Positions 37,398-47,076 are shown, numbered from the stretch's first letter. The stretch is 64,000 nt of DNA from Methylobacterium sp. (GCA_020253445.1 JADCBP010000004.1:277259-341258); one strand, 5' to 3'. Numbers and translations are program-made. Notes: generated by a model from the letters alone, not told the origin.

Positions 37398-38573
37398 ATG
37401 GCCGAGCAACCCCGGACCACACCACCCGCCCGGCAGAAAGCCGGACAGCCGCTCATCGTCGGAGCGGGTCCGGTCGGGCTGACGGCTGCGCTCAAGCTCG
37501 CGCAGGCGAAGCATGCGGTGCGCATCATCGACCGGAACCCGTCCCCGAACGCGGAGAGCCGCGCGCTGCTGATGAGCCATAATGCGCTCGCGCAGCTGCA
37601 CGATACGGGCCTCGCGGGAAAGCTCCTTGGCGTCGGGCACGTTGTGCGCGGGATGAAACTCACCATCAATGGCAAGCCCAAGGCACAACTGGACTTCGAT
37701 TTCTTCCCGCACAAGCTCAAGGGCTTGCTGGTCGTTCCGCAGAACCAGACCGAGCGCATTCTGGCGGATGCCTTGCGGGAAATGGGCGTCGTGGTGGAGC
37801 GGCGCACGGAACTCGTGCATGCGACGATGAACCCGCAAGGCGGTGACGTCCAGCTCAAGACCGGCGATGCCTACGAGACCTGCCACGTCTCCTGGCTGAT
37901 CGGGGCCGATGGCGCGCAATCCGATCTGCGCAGGATCCTCGATTTCGAGTTGAAGGGCAGCGCCCCGGCTTCGAAATGGAGCATGATCGATATCGATCTC
38001 GGCGAGCAAGCCGATTCGAACCGCATGGAGATCCGCATCGCCAAGCAGGGGCCGACATTGATCCGCATCCCCATGGGGCATGGCAGGCACCGGGTGATGT
38101 GCCTCGCGGCGGATGTCCGGGAGATGATCCCTGATCACTGGCAAGCCGGCCGCATTCACTGGCAAGCCTGGTTCGATGCGGTGCAGCGCAACACCGAAAG
38201 CCGCATCAACGGCCGGGCAGCCATTATCGGGGATGCCGCGCATCAGAACCTGCCGCTCGGCTGCCGCGGCTTGAATCTCGGCATCGAGGATGCGGTGACG
38301 CTGACCGAGATCATCAACGATGTGGCCAGTCAGGAAATCAAGGTGCTGACTTCCGGGAGGGATGAGCAATCCCGCACGCTCTTCCGTGGATGGGAGCGCG
38401 ATCGCGTGGCGCGGACGCGCGCCAGCCTCGCGGTTTCCCGACGCATGGAGACGCTGGTGACCCGGCCGACAGGCTGGCAACTCTTCAAGCTGCCGCTGGC
38501 CCTGCGCTTCATCGGGCTTTTGCCCGCCTTTCGCCGCGAGGTGCTCTCGCTGCTGACCGATCTGCGTCAGTAG
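37398..38573 (+). CDS. FAD-dependent monooxygenase
   Basis: A 391-residue flavoprotein hydroxylase of the PHBH/UbiH type. It has the Rossmann start VGAGPVGLTAALKLA (G-x-G-x2-G, residues 21-35), a DG motif GADGAQSDLR and the second FAD-binding block IIGDAAHQNLPLGCRGLNLGIEDA (quoted by its ends IIGDAAH and LNLGIEDA). The family hydroxylates aromatics or ubiquinone precursors; the substrate here is open. It begins 9 bases after the dipeptidase stop, and its end overlaps the convergent stress-protein gene by 7 bases. Confidence 0.88.
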   Translation: MAEQPRTTPPARQKAGQPLIVGAGPVGLTAALKLAQAKHAVRIIDRNPSPNAESRALLMSHNALAQLHDTGLAGKLLGVGHVVRGMKLTINGKPKAQLDFDFFPHKLKGLLVVPQNQTERILADALREMGVVVERRTELVHATMNPQGGDVQLKTGDAYETCHVSWLIGADGAQSDLRRILDFELKGSAPASKWSMIDIDLGEQADSNRMEIRIAKQGPTLIRIPMGHGRHRVMCLAADVREMIPDHWQAGRIHWQAWFDAVQRNTESRINGRAAIIGDAAHQNLPLGCRGLNLGIEDAVTLTEIINDVASQEIKVLTSGRDEQSRTLFRGWERDRVARTRASLAVSRRMETLVTRPTGWQLFKLPLALRFIGLLPAFRREVLSLLTDLRQ

Positions 38574-39418
38574 GCGATCAGCAGCGGCACAGATGCGCCC
38601 TCGGTCAGCTCCACCGTCACACCGCCGAACAGAAATTCGCGCAGGCGGGAATGCCCGAAGCCGCCCATGACGATCAGATCGGCATCGGCGCGGATGGCAT
38701 GGCCATCGAGCACCGAGCCCACGCTCGTGCCCCTGGCCGAAAGCGAGGCAAGCGTCGTCGTCACCCCCTTATGGGCAAGATGCCGGGCAAGATCCGCGCC
38801 GGGCAGCGCATTCGAGAGATCCTTCTCGCCATCCACGGACACAATTTCCGCCATCTCGATGCTGGGGAACAGGGCCAGCGCATCACCCACGGCACGGGCG
38901 GCGTGGGCGGAGCCATCCCAGCCCACGACGATCCGCCTTGGATGGACCGCCATGGTCTTCCTGGTGACCGCGACGAGGATCGGCCGACCTGAATGGAACA
39001 GGGCCTCCTCCAGGATGAGGTCCTTCGTGTCCAGTGCAGCACCGGGCTGATCGAGCACGACGAGATCGGTTGCGCGCGCCAGCCGCACAGCCTCCTCCGT
39101 GACGATGTCCACATGGTTCAGGATCAGGCGGACGGTGCCATTCACACCGTCACGGCGCAGCTTCTCGCGCAAGGATTCCGCCAGCGCGGCACCTCTGATC
39201 CTGACTTTCTCGTTGATCTCCTCGACCATGGGCGCGACATAGCCCGCCCCGATGGGCGAAAACGGAACGCTGGCCTTCGCGGCGACGATGGTGACGAGCA
39301 GATGCGCATCCCGAGGCGCGGCAAGCGTGATCGCATCCCGGTCCGCGACCGAGGAGCCTTCCTCTGTCAGCCGGATGATGCAGGACAAGGACGAGAGGGG
39401 CGAGATCCTGCGGGACAT
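38567..39418 (-). CDS. tandem-domain universal stress protein
   Basis: A 283-residue protein made of two UspA-like domains. The first (about 20-150) has the weaker nucleotide motif; the second (about 150-283) carries VVGWDGSAHAARAV and the ATP-binding G-x2-G-x9-G-S/T type pattern in VMGGFGHSRLREFLFGGVT. Such tandem USPs bind ATP or AMP and act in stress survival. The start MSRRISPLS is preceded by an AGGAG. It is unrelated in function to its carboxylase neighbours. Confidence 0.88.
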   Translation of the reverse strand: MSRRISPLSSLSCIIRLTEEGSSVADRDAITLAAPRDAHLLVTIVAAKASVPFSPIGAGYVAPMVEEINEKVRIRGAALAESLREKLRRDGVNGTVRLILNHVDIVTEEAVRLARATDLVVLDQPGAALDTKDLILEEALFHSGRPILVAVTRKTMAVHPRRIVVGWDGSAHAARAVGDALALFPSIEMAEIVSVDGEKDLSNALPGADLARHLAHKGVTTTLASLSARGTSVGSVLDGHAIRADADLIVMGGFGHSRLREFLFGGVTVELTEGASVPLLIAY

Positions 39419-39528
39419 GGGCTCCTCCTTGCGCGGTCATGTCACTGATCGCATGTCAAGCAGGAACCTTCCCTGCGCTGGATCAAGGCCCCGGGCCAGG
39501 CAGGCGGCTTTCGCGGCCCAGGTTCCGC

Positions 39529-41058
39529 TCAGAGCGGAATATTGTCGTGCTTGCGCCAGGGCCGCTCGACCTTCTTGGTGCGCAACATGGCCAAGGCCCG
39601 GGCAATGCGCCGGCGGGTGGAATGCGGCATGATCACCTCGTCGATATAGCCGCGCTCGGCCGCGATGAAGGGTGACATGAAGCGGTCCTCGTATTCCTTT
39701 GTCTTCTCGGCGATTTCCTCGGGCGTGCCGCCGCGGAAGATGATCTCCACCGCACCCTTGGCACCCATCACGGCGATCTGCGCCGAGGGCCAGGCGTAGT
39801 TCACGTCGCCGCCGATATGCTTCGAGGCCATCACGTCATAGGCGCCGCCATAGGCTTTCCGCGTGATGCAGGTGACCAGTGGCACCGTGCATTGCGAATA
39901 GGCGAACAAGAGCTTTGCGCCATGCTTGATCAGCCCGCCATATTCCTGCGCCGTGCCCGGCAGGAAGCCCGGCACATCCACGAAGGTCACGATCGGAATT
40001 TCGAAGCTGTCGCAGAAGCGCACGAAGCGCGCGGCCTTGCGGGAAGCGTCGCTGTCGAGAACGCCCGCGAGCACCATCGGCTGGTTCGCCACGAACCCCA
40101 CCGTGCGGCCCTCGATGCGGCCGAAGCCGGTGACGATGTTGCCGGCGTGCTTCGCGCCGACCTCGAAGAAATCGCCCTCGTCCACGACCTTCAGGATGAG
40201 TTCCTTAATGTCATAGGGCTTGTTCGGGTTGTCGGGGACGAGCGAGTCGAGGCTGTTCTCCACACGCGCCGGATCATCGAAGCTCGGCCATTCCGGGCTG
40301 CCGGCCTGGTTGTTCGCCGGCAGGAAATCGATGAGGCGGCGAACCTGCAGCAAGGCTTCCACGTCGTTGTCGAAGGCGCCATCGGCGATGGAGGATTTCG
40401 TGGTGTGGATCGAGGCGCCGCCGAGTTCCTCGTGGGAGACGATCTCGTTCGTCACCGTCTTCACCACATCCGGGCCGGTGACATACATGTAGGAGGTCTC
40501 GCGGACCATGAAGATGAAATCGGTCATGGCCGGCGAATAGACATCACCGCCCGCGCAAGGCCCCATGATCAGCGAGATCTGCGGGATGACGCCCGAGGCT
40601 TCCACATTGCGGCGGAAAACCTCGGCATAGCCCGCAAGGCTCGCAACGCCCTCCTGTATGCGCGCGCCACCGGAATCATAAAGCCCGATGATCGGCGCGC
40701 GCATCTTCAGCGCCATGTCCTGCACCTTGTGGATCTTCTGCGCATGCGTCTCGGAGAGCGAACCGCCGAGCACGGTGAAATCCTTCGCAAACACGAAGAC
40801 CGTGCGGCCATTGACCGTGCCCCATCCGGTCACCACGCCATCGCCCGGCGATTTCGGGGCCTTGTCCATGCCGAAATCCACGCAGCGATGCTGCACGAAC
40901 ATGTCGAATTCCTCGAAGGAATGCTCATCGAGCAGCAGTTCGATGCGCTCGCGCGCGGTCAGCTTGCCCTTCTGGTGCTGGGCGGCGATGCGCTTCTCGC
41001 CGCCACCGAGACGGGCCTCCGCGCGGCGCGCTTCGAGCTTGTCGAGAATATGCTTCAT
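39529..41058 (-). CDS. pccB: propionyl-CoA carboxylase beta subunit (carboxyltransferase)
   Basis: A 509-residue carboxyltransferase whose C-terminus HDNIPL is typical of PccB. The N-terminal half has [21 protein letters not shown] and [17 protein letters not shown] (quoted by ends [11 protein letters not shown] and GGARIQEGV), the second half has [18 protein letters not shown] and [16 protein letters not shown]. The two crotonase folds form the carboxyltransferase active site between subunits of a (alpha-beta)6 complex with PccA. It starts 20 bases before nothing recognisable upstream, and its alpha partner is 4.1 kb downstream. Confidence 0.94.
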   Translation of the reverse strand: MKHILDKLEARRAEARLGGGEKRIAAQHQKGKLTARERIELLLDEHSFEEFDMFVQHRCVDFGMDKAPKSPGDGVVTGWGTVNGRTVFVFAKDFTVLGGSLSETHAQKIHKVQDMALKMRAPIIGLYDSGGARIQEGVASLAGYAEVFRRNVEASGVIPQISLIMGPCAGGDVYSPAMTDFIFMVRETSYMYVTGPDVVKTVTNEIVSHEELGGASIHTTKSSIADGAFDNDVEALLQVRRLIDFLPANNQAGSPEWPSFDDPARVENSLDSLVPDNPNKPYDIKELILKVVDEGDFFEVGAKHAGNIVTGFGRIEGRTVGFVANQPMVLAGVLDSDASRKAARFVRFCDSFEIPIVTFVDVPGFLPGTAQEYGGLIKHGAKLLFAYSQCTVPLVTCITRKAYGGAYDVMASKHIGGDVNYAWPSAQIAVMGAKGAVEIIFRGGTPEEIAEKTKEYEDRFMSPFIAAERGYIDEVIMPHSTRRRIARALAMLRTKKVERPWRKHDNIPL

Positions 41059-41115
41059 GCGCTGGCCCTCCCCGGCCGGATTGGCAATAGCGATAATCGG
41101 AAGCGATCGCGGCCG

Positions 41116-41679
41116 TCAAACGGGCGATAAGTCGTAAGCGCTCGCCCGATCCGGCACGAGGCAGGCCTTGAGGAAGGCGACATCCTGCAAAAGGTGGGCC
41201 GGCGCAAAGGCTCCGCGCAAGGCCTCCGCCGGGAGAGCCTCGAAAGCCGCGATGCCGCGCTCGACAAGCTGGCGCTTCTCCTCGCGCTCGCCAAGCGGGT
41301 TCAAGGCGGTGAAATAGGCGCAGGTCGCGATGTGGATCGGCAATCGGTTGCGCTCCGCCAGCGTGCAGATCTGCCGCACGCTCGCCACCGTGTAGCGATC
41401 GGCATGGGAGCGCATCAGCCAAGGAAGCCCCGTCATGGGAACCGTGGCCTGCACATCGCCCGCGACAGCGCGCTTGCGAGCCATTTCCAGCGCTTTGGGA
41501 ATGTTCCCCGCCTCATTGACCATCACGCTGGCCGCGTCGATGTAAACCGCGACCAGCCGTTCGAAGCGTCGCCCGAGATCGCTGCAATCGGCGCTGCGGA
41601 CCTCCCCCTGCTGGGCTCGCGCCGCAGGGATGAACGCAACAAAAGCCAAAGCCAGGGTGATCCGCCTCGCCATGCCCAT
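41116..41679 (-). CDS. hypothetical secreted protein
   Basis: A 187-residue protein I cannot assign. The N-terminus RRITLALAFVAFIPAARAQQ is a clear signal peptide with an Ala-x-Ala cleavage site; the mature part has four Cys (SADCSDL, QICTLAE, ATCAYFT and KACLVP), which could form two disulfides, and a helical Lys/Arg-rich middle. Pattern and charge suggest a periplasmic helical protein. The ATG at 41679 has GGGAGG five bases upstream; the stop of the ATP12 gene is one base away, so they are probably co-transcribed. Confidence 0.7.
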   Translation of the reverse strand: MGMARRITLALAFVAFIPAARAQQGEVRSADCSDLGRRFERLVAVYIDAASVMVNEAGNIPKALEMARKRAVAGDVQATVPMTGLPWLMRSHADRYTVASVRQICTLAERNRLPIHIATCAYFTALNPLGEREEKRQLVERGIAAFEALPAEALRGAFAPAHLLQDVAFLKACLVPDRASAYDLSPV

Positions 41680-41680
41680 G

Positions 41681-42478
41681 CTAGCCTCCCATCGCAAGCA
41701 GAAGCGCCGTCGCGGCCTTGAAATCCGAGAGGCGAAGGGCACGCCGCTCCGCCGCTTCCTCGTCGATGCCCCAGATGCTTGCCTCGTAATCGGCATCGCA
41801 TTCGCCGGCATCGAAACCGGCCCGAGCATCAAGCGCGCCATCCGCCACCGCAATCGCGATGAGCGCGGAGCCGGAAACCGTGGTGAGCACGTGCAGCGCG
41901 GAAAGCGCGATCGGCTCGCTCACGGCCCAAAGCCGCGGCGAAAGCCGCTCCAGCGATTCCCCCGGCTGGTTCACGAAGGTGATTCCCTCCGACAGAAGAA
42001 AACCCGCGCCGTAACGCGCGCGGATATGCGCCAGCACAGGGTCCCAATGCTGCTTCTGTTGCTCCACGAGCCGCACGGGTTCCCCCGCGCGATAGCAGAC
42101 AAGATCGGAGGCCGCATATTTCAGGATATCGGCGCGAACCTCATCCATGGCCTGCGCCACGGAATCGAGCGCGGCATGCACGATGCGCGTCGCGGGCATG
42201 GTCGCGGGGTTGATCTCGGCGGTTTGCGCCGCCCATTCCGCCGCGAGCAGTTCGGCAACGGCAAGATTCGGGCCAGCGAGAATAGCCTTGCCCCTGGTGC
42301 GCGCCGGCCGCCCATCGAGCAACACCGCGTGACGCCCGCCAACCTCGCCGATGCTCACATCCCCGTAGAAGCGCTTCGGCAGGGGCGGCTTCATGCCGAG
42401 ACGGGCCGCGCGGACGGGATCATCCTGCGCGGGGTCTCGCCCCTCATCGAACCAGTCGCGGATGAAATCGTTGCTCAT
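41681..42478 (-). CDS. ATP12-family F1-ATPase assembly chaperone
   Basis: A 265-residue protein of the ATP12 family. The conserved core includes FYGDVSIGEVGGRHAVLLDGRPARTR, then AAEWAAQTAEINPATMPATRI and LLSEGITFVNQP (quoted by ends FYGDVS, EINPATMPATRI and GITF), with the family Trp-Asp pattern HWDPVLAH. ATP12 proteins bind newly made F1 alpha subunits in mitochondria and alphaproteobacteria and are needed for ATP synthase assembly. The start MSNDFIRD is supported by an AAGGAGG-like site just upstream. Confidence 0.88.
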   Translation of the reverse strand: MSNDFIRDWFDEGRDPAQDDPVRAARLGMKPPLPKRFYGDVSIGEVGGRHAVLLDGRPARTRGKAILAGPNLAVAELLAAEWAAQTAEINPATMPATRIVHAALDSVAQAMDEVRADILKYAASDLVCYRAGEPVRLVEQQKQHWDPVLAHIRARYGAGFLLSEGITFVNQPGESLERLSPRLWAVSEPIALSALHVLTTVSGSALIAIAVADGALDARAGFDAGECDADYEASIWGIDEEAAERRALRLSDFKAATALLLAMGG

Positions 42479-42528
42479 GGCTCAGGGGATAGCCAAACCG
42501 CGCGCGCCTGTCACCCGGTGCGATCGCC

Positions 42529-43191
42529 TCAGCCGAAACGGGCAATCGCCGTGCTCAGGGCGTCAAAATCCTCGACGATCTCGTCGGCACCCGTCTCGCG
42601 CAGGAGATCGACGCCCTGGAAGCCCCAGCTCACGCCAATGGCATGGGCTCCGGCGGCTTTCGCCATCTTCATGTCGAAGGAGCTGTCGCCGATCATCACG
42701 GTGCGCTCGGGCGCGATGCCCGTCTCGCGGCAGGCATTCTCGATCATGCCGGGATGGGGCTTCGATGGCGCGTCATCCGAGGTCTGGATCGTGCGAAAGA
42801 CACCCTCCCAGCCATAGCTCCCGAGCACGGCCCGCACGCCGCGCTGCGATTTGCCCGTGGCGATGCCAAGGCAATGTGGCTCGCTTGCGGCCAGCTCGGC
42901 AAGCAAGGGCTTCACGCCGGGGAACAGCCGTTCCAGCTCCGCGCCCTGCATGCGAAGCGCGTGAAAGGATTGCCGATAGGCCTCGGCCAGTTCCTCCACC
43001 GGGCCATGCTCGCCCACGAGTTCCACGAAAGCCTCGCGCAGCGAGAGCCCGACAATCGAAAGCCCCCGCTCGCGCGAGGGCACCGGCAGCCCGATGGCCG
43101 TGAAGGCCAGGCGCTGGCATTCGAGGATCATCTCGGCGGAATCGAGCAGGGTTCCGTCGAGGTCGAAAAGGAGAAGCGTGCGATTGGCCAT
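42529..43191 (-). CDS. HAD family hydrolase (phosphoglycolate phosphatase-like)
   Basis: A 220-residue HAD-superfamily phosphatase of subclass I. Motif I is D10-L-D12-G-T, a cap with helical residues 18-90 follows, motif II is the Ser/Thr in GIATGKS, Lys of motif III lies in SKPHPGM and motif IV is IGDSSFDMKMA. Gph-type enzymes dephosphorylate 2-phosphoglycolate, but the substrate cannot be fixed. It lies about 50 bases upstream of the ATP12 gene on the same strand. Confidence 0.88.
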   Translation of the reverse strand: MANRTLLLFDLDGTLLDSAEMILECQRLAFTAIGLPVPSRERGLSIVGLSLREAFVELVGEHGPVEELAEAYRQSFHALRMQGAELERLFPGVKPLLAELAASEPHCLGIATGKSQRGVRAVLGSYGWEGVFRTIQTSDDAPSKPHPGMIENACRETGIAPERTVMIGDSSFDMKMAKAAGAHAIGVSWGFQGVDLLRETGADEIVEDFDALSTAIARFG

Positions 43192-43229
43192 CCCGGCCGA
43201 TTACACGCTTCCCCCGATGGTTTCCAGCC

Positions 43230-43733
43230 TCAGCCGCGCCGCGGCCCCATGCAATCGCGCATGGCCTTGTGGAACGCGCGGGAGCCGTGCTCCAGCTTCT
43301 TTTCCTCCGACTGCTTGCGACATTCGACCATCTTCGCGAAATGCGGGTTTTTTTTCGCAAGGCAACCCTCCACCGCGTCGCGCCGTTCCTTTTCGGTCAG
43401 CTTCTGTTCGGCGAATTCCCTGCGGCATTCCTGCATCTGCGCGCGGTGCTCGGTGCGGCGGGATTCGCGCCCGACGCGCCGATCCTCACGGCGGTCGAGC
43501 CCTGCGCTCTCGCGCCTTTTCTCCACGCATTGGCGCATGGCTTCGCGACGCTCCGGCCCGCGCAGGTCGCGGCTGACTTCCACCCTGCAAGCCTCCATGA
43601 TCTGGCGCTGGGTGATCGTCTGCGCGGCGGGCGGCGACTGAGGCGGGGCGGATTGCGCCAGCGCGAAACCGACCATCAGAATGGTGAGACTCGCGCCGAG
43701 CGCCGCTTTGCGCAACACGGAATTCATCGTCAT
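43230..43733 (-). CDS. secreted PsiF-like Cys-repeat protein
   Basis: A 167-residue exported protein. The signal peptide covers about residues 1-27 (hydrophobic stretch then AQSAPP). The mature part holds three imperfect Cys-x(20-24)-Cys units: one starting EACRVEV, one starting QECRREF and one starting VECRKQS, each with the repeated charged pattern L-x2-x-E/R-R-x-A-x3-C of PsiF repeats. PsiF is a phosphate-starvation-inducible protein of unknown role. The high Arg/Glu content (about 40 percent charged residues) suggests coiled or helical hairpins linked by disulfides. The 350 bases downstream of this gene's start (43734-44083) hold no gene I can support. Confidence 0.75.
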   Translation of the reverse strand: MTMNSVLRKAALGASLTILMVGFALAQSAPPQSPPAAQTITQRQIMEACRVEVSRDLRGPERREAMRQCVEKRRESAGLDRREDRRVGRESRRTEHRAQMQECRREFAEQKLTEKERRDAVEGCLAKKNPHFAKMVECRKQSEEKKLEHGSRAFHKAMRDCMGPRRG

Positions 43734-44083
43734 GGATTACCCCCTTCGAGCGATGATGATCAAAAGAACCGATCCCCATCCTGCCGAAGCGGATTTCACC
43801 GGAACATGACGCCGATCTGAAATCTTGGACAGGATGGCTCTGGGCGGAAAAGCCGGATCGCGCCATGCCCAAACCTATCGATCAACATGATTTTTCCAAT
43901 CAGGGGTTGTGTTTCAAAACAACAAACCCTGCAAAGCCAAGTTGAAAGAAAATTCCCTCGAACCAGGGGATCGGCTCTCCGCTCCTCTCCACCTCCTGCG
44001 ACCCGGATTGGCGCGCAGAGGCGAGTTTCGGCCGCGCGGCTTTGCGTGAAGCTGTGGGCAAGGTTGTGGGCCGCTGCGGCGGC

Positions 44084-45163
44084 TCACTTCTCCGGCGCAT
44101 CCTCGATCGGGTCATAGCTCGAGGTATCGAAGCCAAGCAGGTTCCAGCTCTGCTGCATATGTGGCGGCAGGGGTGCCGAGACATCGACCATCTTGTTCTC
44201 GCGCGGATGGGGGATCACGATGCGCCGCGCGAGAAGGTGCAGCTTCTGCTGGATGCCGCCGGGCAATTCCCAGTTCTCGCGGTTGAAATATTTCGGATCG
44301 CCGATGATCGGATGGCCGATCTCGGCGGCGTGCACGCGCAGCTGATGCATGCGCCCCGTCACCGGCTTCAGCGACAGCCAGGAGAGCTTCTGGCCCGCCG
44401 TTTCCACCACGGCATAATAGGTCAGCGCGTGATCGGCGCCCTCGTCACCGTGCCGGGCGACCTTCATCTTCTGGTCGCCATATTCGTCCTCGCCCTTGGC
44501 GAGCCAGGTCGAGATACGACCCTGCTTCACGCGCGGCACGCCGGAGCAGAGCGCCCAGTAGATCTTTCGTGCCGCGCGCGAGCGGAACGTCGCAGCCAGC
44601 GTGGAGGCCGCCAGCCGCGTCTTGGCGATGATCAGGCAGCCCGCGGTATCCTTGTCGAGGCGGTGCACGAGGCGCGGCTTCTGGCCATCCTTGTCGCGCA
44701 GCACCTCCAGAAGGCCGTCGACATGCCGCGTGGTGCCCGAACCACCCTGCACCGCGAGGCCATGCGGCTTGTTCAGCACCATCATGTCGCGGTCTTCATA
44801 GAGAATGATGGATTTGAGGAATTCCAGATCATCCGCCATTTTCCGGCTGGAAACGGGGCGCGCGGTCGCTTCGCCCTTCGGCGCGGAGATGCGGGTATGC
44901 CCAACCCCTGCGCTTGCCTCGCGGATGCCCTCGCGCGGGGCTTCCAGCAGTTCGGGCTTCTGCATCGGGGGGATGCGGATCACCTGCCCCGGCGCGATGC
45001 GCGTCTCGGCCCTGGCGCGCGCGCCATCGACCCGCACCTGCCCGGTTCGCAATAGCTTCTGCAGGTGACCAAAAGCGAGATCCGGGAAATGCGCCTTGAA
45101 CCAGCGATCAAGCCGCATCCCGGCTTCGTCATCCTTCACGTGACGGGTGGTGACAGCGCCCAT
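44084..45163 (-). CDS. RluA-family pseudouridine synthase with S4 domain
   Basis: A 359-residue enzyme. An N-terminal S4 RNA-binding domain (residues 15-68) is followed by an extra basic/Pro linker and the RluA catalytic domain with H168-R-L-D170, the nucleophile Asp, then LWYGRAR-like positions at GRMHQLRVHAAEIGHPIIGDPKYF (quoted by its ends GRMHQLR and IIGDPKYF). It probably modifies 23S rRNA as RluC or RluD; the specific site cannot be told. It lies downstream of crcB with a tandem ribosome-binding site. Confidence 0.9.
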   Translation of the reverse strand: MGAVTTRHVKDDEAGMRLDRWFKAHFPDLAFGHLQKLLRTGQVRVDGARARAETRIAPGQVIRIPPMQKPELLEAPREGIREASAGVGHTRISAPKGEATARPVSSRKMADDLEFLKSIILYEDRDMMVLNKPHGLAVQGGSGTTRHVDGLLEVLRDKDGQKPRLVHRLDKDTAGCLIIAKTRLAASTLAATFRSRAARKIYWALCSGVPRVKQGRISTWLAKGEDEYGDQKMKVARHGDEGADHALTYYAVVETAGQKLSWLSLKPVTGRMHQLRVHAAEIGHPIIGDPKYFNRENWELPGGIQQKLHLLARRIVIPHPRENKMVDVSAPLPPHMQQSWNLLGFDTSSYDPIEDAPEK

Positions 45164-45166
45164 GTT

Positions 45167-45194
45167 TCTCCTGCCATGAATCTCCTGCCATGAT
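45167..45194 (-). repeat. tandem duplication containing two ribosome-binding sites
   Basis: TCTCCTGCCATGA occurs twice with a 14-base period on the plus strand (45167 and 45181). On the minus strand this gives two GCAGGAGA copies, each near an ATG, in front of the pseudouridine synthase start at 45163; the distal ATGs open an alternative frame. Only the copy nearest 45163 is spaced correctly for that gene. Confidence 0.8.
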
Positions 45195-45574
45195 TACCTC
45201 GCCCAACCCGCGCCGAGCCACAGCCCAAGCGCCACAGCCGCGAGCGATCCCATCACCGACAGGCCGACATAAACCAGCGCCAGGCCGGCCGCCTCGCGCA
45301 TCCACAGGCCTGCGGCTTCCAGCGCGAAAGCGGAGAAGGTCGTATAGCCCCCGAGCACGCCCGTCATCAGCAGGAAGCGCGCATCCGCCCCGCCCGCATC
45401 GGCCGGCAGGAGCAGGCGCGCGAGAAGGCCCATCACAAAACAGCCGACGAGGTTCACGGCCAAAGTCCCCATCGGGAAACCGGTGCCGAACAGCCGCGTC
45501 GCGCCCAGCCCCGTGAGCCAGCGCAGCACGGAACCCGCTCCCCCGCCGAGAAAGATGAGAAAAGCCGTTTGCAT
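45194..45574 (-). CDS. crcB: fluoride channel CrcB/Fluc
   Basis: A 126-residue Fluc subunit with four hydrophobic helices. The signature loops are GGGAGSVLRW (residues 9-18), the pore-lining GTLAVNLVGCFVMG with the conserved Asn, and TGVLGGYTTFSAF with its phenylalanine box. Fluc dimers export fluoride. The ATG at 45574 gives the standard MQTAFLIFLGGG start; a longer in-frame extension has no family resemblance. No fluoride riboswitch is apparent in the short upstream stretch. Confidence 0.92.
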   Translation of the reverse strand: MQTAFLIFLGGGAGSVLRWLTGLGATRLFGTGFPMGTLAVNLVGCFVMGLLARLLLPADAGGADARFLLMTGVLGGYTTFSAFALEAAGLWMREAAGLALVYVGLSVMGSLAAVALGLWLGAGWAR

Positions 45575-45790
45575 CCGGCCCTTGTGACAGGCGAAGAGGC
45601 GGGCGGCAAGCGTTGAACAGCACCCCCGGCCCCGGACAGGCCGCAACCCGCCACCGGCCAGCATTCAGGCGAGAAAGCACAGCCTTGCAGGGCCGGGAGG
45701 GAACAGGGCTCGCGTCTTTCCGAACCGGCCATCCTCCCGCCCGACGAGGGCTGCGCATGACCGAAATGAGGAAACTCTCGCGCCGCTCGC

Positions 45791-47074
45791 TCATTCACCT
45801 CTGCGCTCCCTCCGCAGCCGCTCCCAGAATTCGAGGCGCTTCAGGATTTCCCGTTCGAAACCGCGCTCCGGCGGGGTGTAGAAGCGCTGGCGGCCCAAAT
45901 TCTCAGGCCAGTAATCCTGCCCCGAAAAGGCATGCGGCTCATCATGGTCATAGGCATAGCCCGAACCATAGCCCTCGTTCTTCATCAGCCTGGTCGGCGC
46001 GTTGAGAATGGTCTTCGGCGGCATCAGGGATCCCGCATCCTTCGCGACCCGGCTCGCGGCCTTGAAGGCGACATAAGCTGCATTCGATTTCGGCGCTGTC
46101 GCAAGATAGAGAACGCAATTGGCCAGCGCGAGTTCACCTTCGGGTGAACCGAGTTGTTCGAAAGCATCTGCTGCCGCGCGGGCATGGATCAGCGCCTGCG
46201 GGTCGGCGAGGCCGATATCCTCGACAGCCATCCGCACCAGGCGCCGCGCGAGAAAACGTGGATCTTCTCCCGCCTCGACCATGCGGCAGAAATAATAGAG
46301 CGCGGCATCAGGATCAGAACCGCGCACGCATTTGTGGAGCGCGGAGACGAGATTGTAATGCCCCTCCTCCGCCTTGTCGTAGAGCGGGGCGCGACGCTGG
46401 AGGGCCGCCGCGAGCGCGGCCTCATCCATCACCTCGCCGGGTTTCGCCGCCCGCCAGACATCCTCGGCGAGCGTGAGGATCGCGCGGCCATCGCCATCGG
46501 CCATGCCGAGCAGCGCGCAGCGGGCCGCCGCTGTCAGCGGCAGGGGCTCGCCCATATTCGCCTCGGCGCGCGCGAGAAGCCGCTCCAGCGCCGCCTCATC
46601 CAGCGCGCGGAAGGTAAGCACGCGCGCGCGAGAAAGAAGCGCGGAATTCAGCGCGAAACTGGGATTTTCGGTCGTGGCGCCAATCAGCGTGACGGTGCCA
46701 TCCTCCATCACCGGCAGGAAGCTATCCTGCTGCGCCTTGTTGAAGCGGTGGATCTCATCCACGAAAAGCAGCGTGCCCTGCCCCGTCTGGCAGCGCAGCC
46801 GCGCGGCCTCGAAGGCCTTCCTGAGGTCGGCGACACCCGAGAAAATCGCCGAGACCGGCTCGAAGGCATAGGCCGGGCGGCTTGCGGCGAGCGCGCGGGC
46901 GAAGCTGGTCTTGCCCGAGCCCGGCGGACCCCAGAGGATCAGCGAGGGAAGGTCTGGCGCTTCGAGCAGGCGCGCGATGGCACCGCCCTCGCCGGTGAGG
47001 TGCTCCTGCCCGACGAGATCGCCCACATCGCGCGGGCGCAGGCGATCCGCGAGGGGCCGCGCGGGCGCTTCCAT
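45791..47074 (-). CDS. rarA: replication-associated recombination protein RarA (MgsA)
   Basis: A 427-residue clamp-loader-like AAA+ ATPase. Walker A is G49-P-P-G-S-G-K55-T, Walker B is LLFVDEIH (about residue 105), and sensor 1 and Arg-finger regions follow (TLIGATTENP, LSRARVLTF). The C-terminal MgsA tetramerisation part includes LAKAVEDIGLADP-like VRMAVEDIGLADPQA and LPPKTILNAPTRLMKNEGYG (quoted by ends AVEDIGL and KNEGYG). It acts at stalled replication forks. The start two bases after the protease stop suggests co-transcription. Confidence 0.94.
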   Translation of the reverse strand: MEAPARPLADRLRPRDVGDLVGQEHLTGEGGAIARLLEAPDLPSLILWGPPGSGKTSFARALAASRPAYAFEPVSAIFSGVADLRKAFEAARLRCQTGQGTLLFVDEIHRFNKAQQDSFLPVMEDGTVTLIGATTENPSFALNSALLSRARVLTFRALDEAALERLLARAEANMGEPLPLTAAARCALLGMADGDGRAILTLAEDVWRAAKPGEVMDEAALAAALQRRAPLYDKAEEGHYNLVSALHKCVRGSDPDAALYYFCRMVEAGEDPRFLARRLVRMAVEDIGLADPQALIHARAAADAFEQLGSPEGELALANCVLYLATAPKSNAAYVAFKAASRVAKDAGSLMPPKTILNAPTRLMKNEGYGSGYAYDHDEPHAFSGQDYWPENLGRQRFYTPPERGFEREILKRLEFWERLRRERRGE

Positions 47075-47076
47075 GA

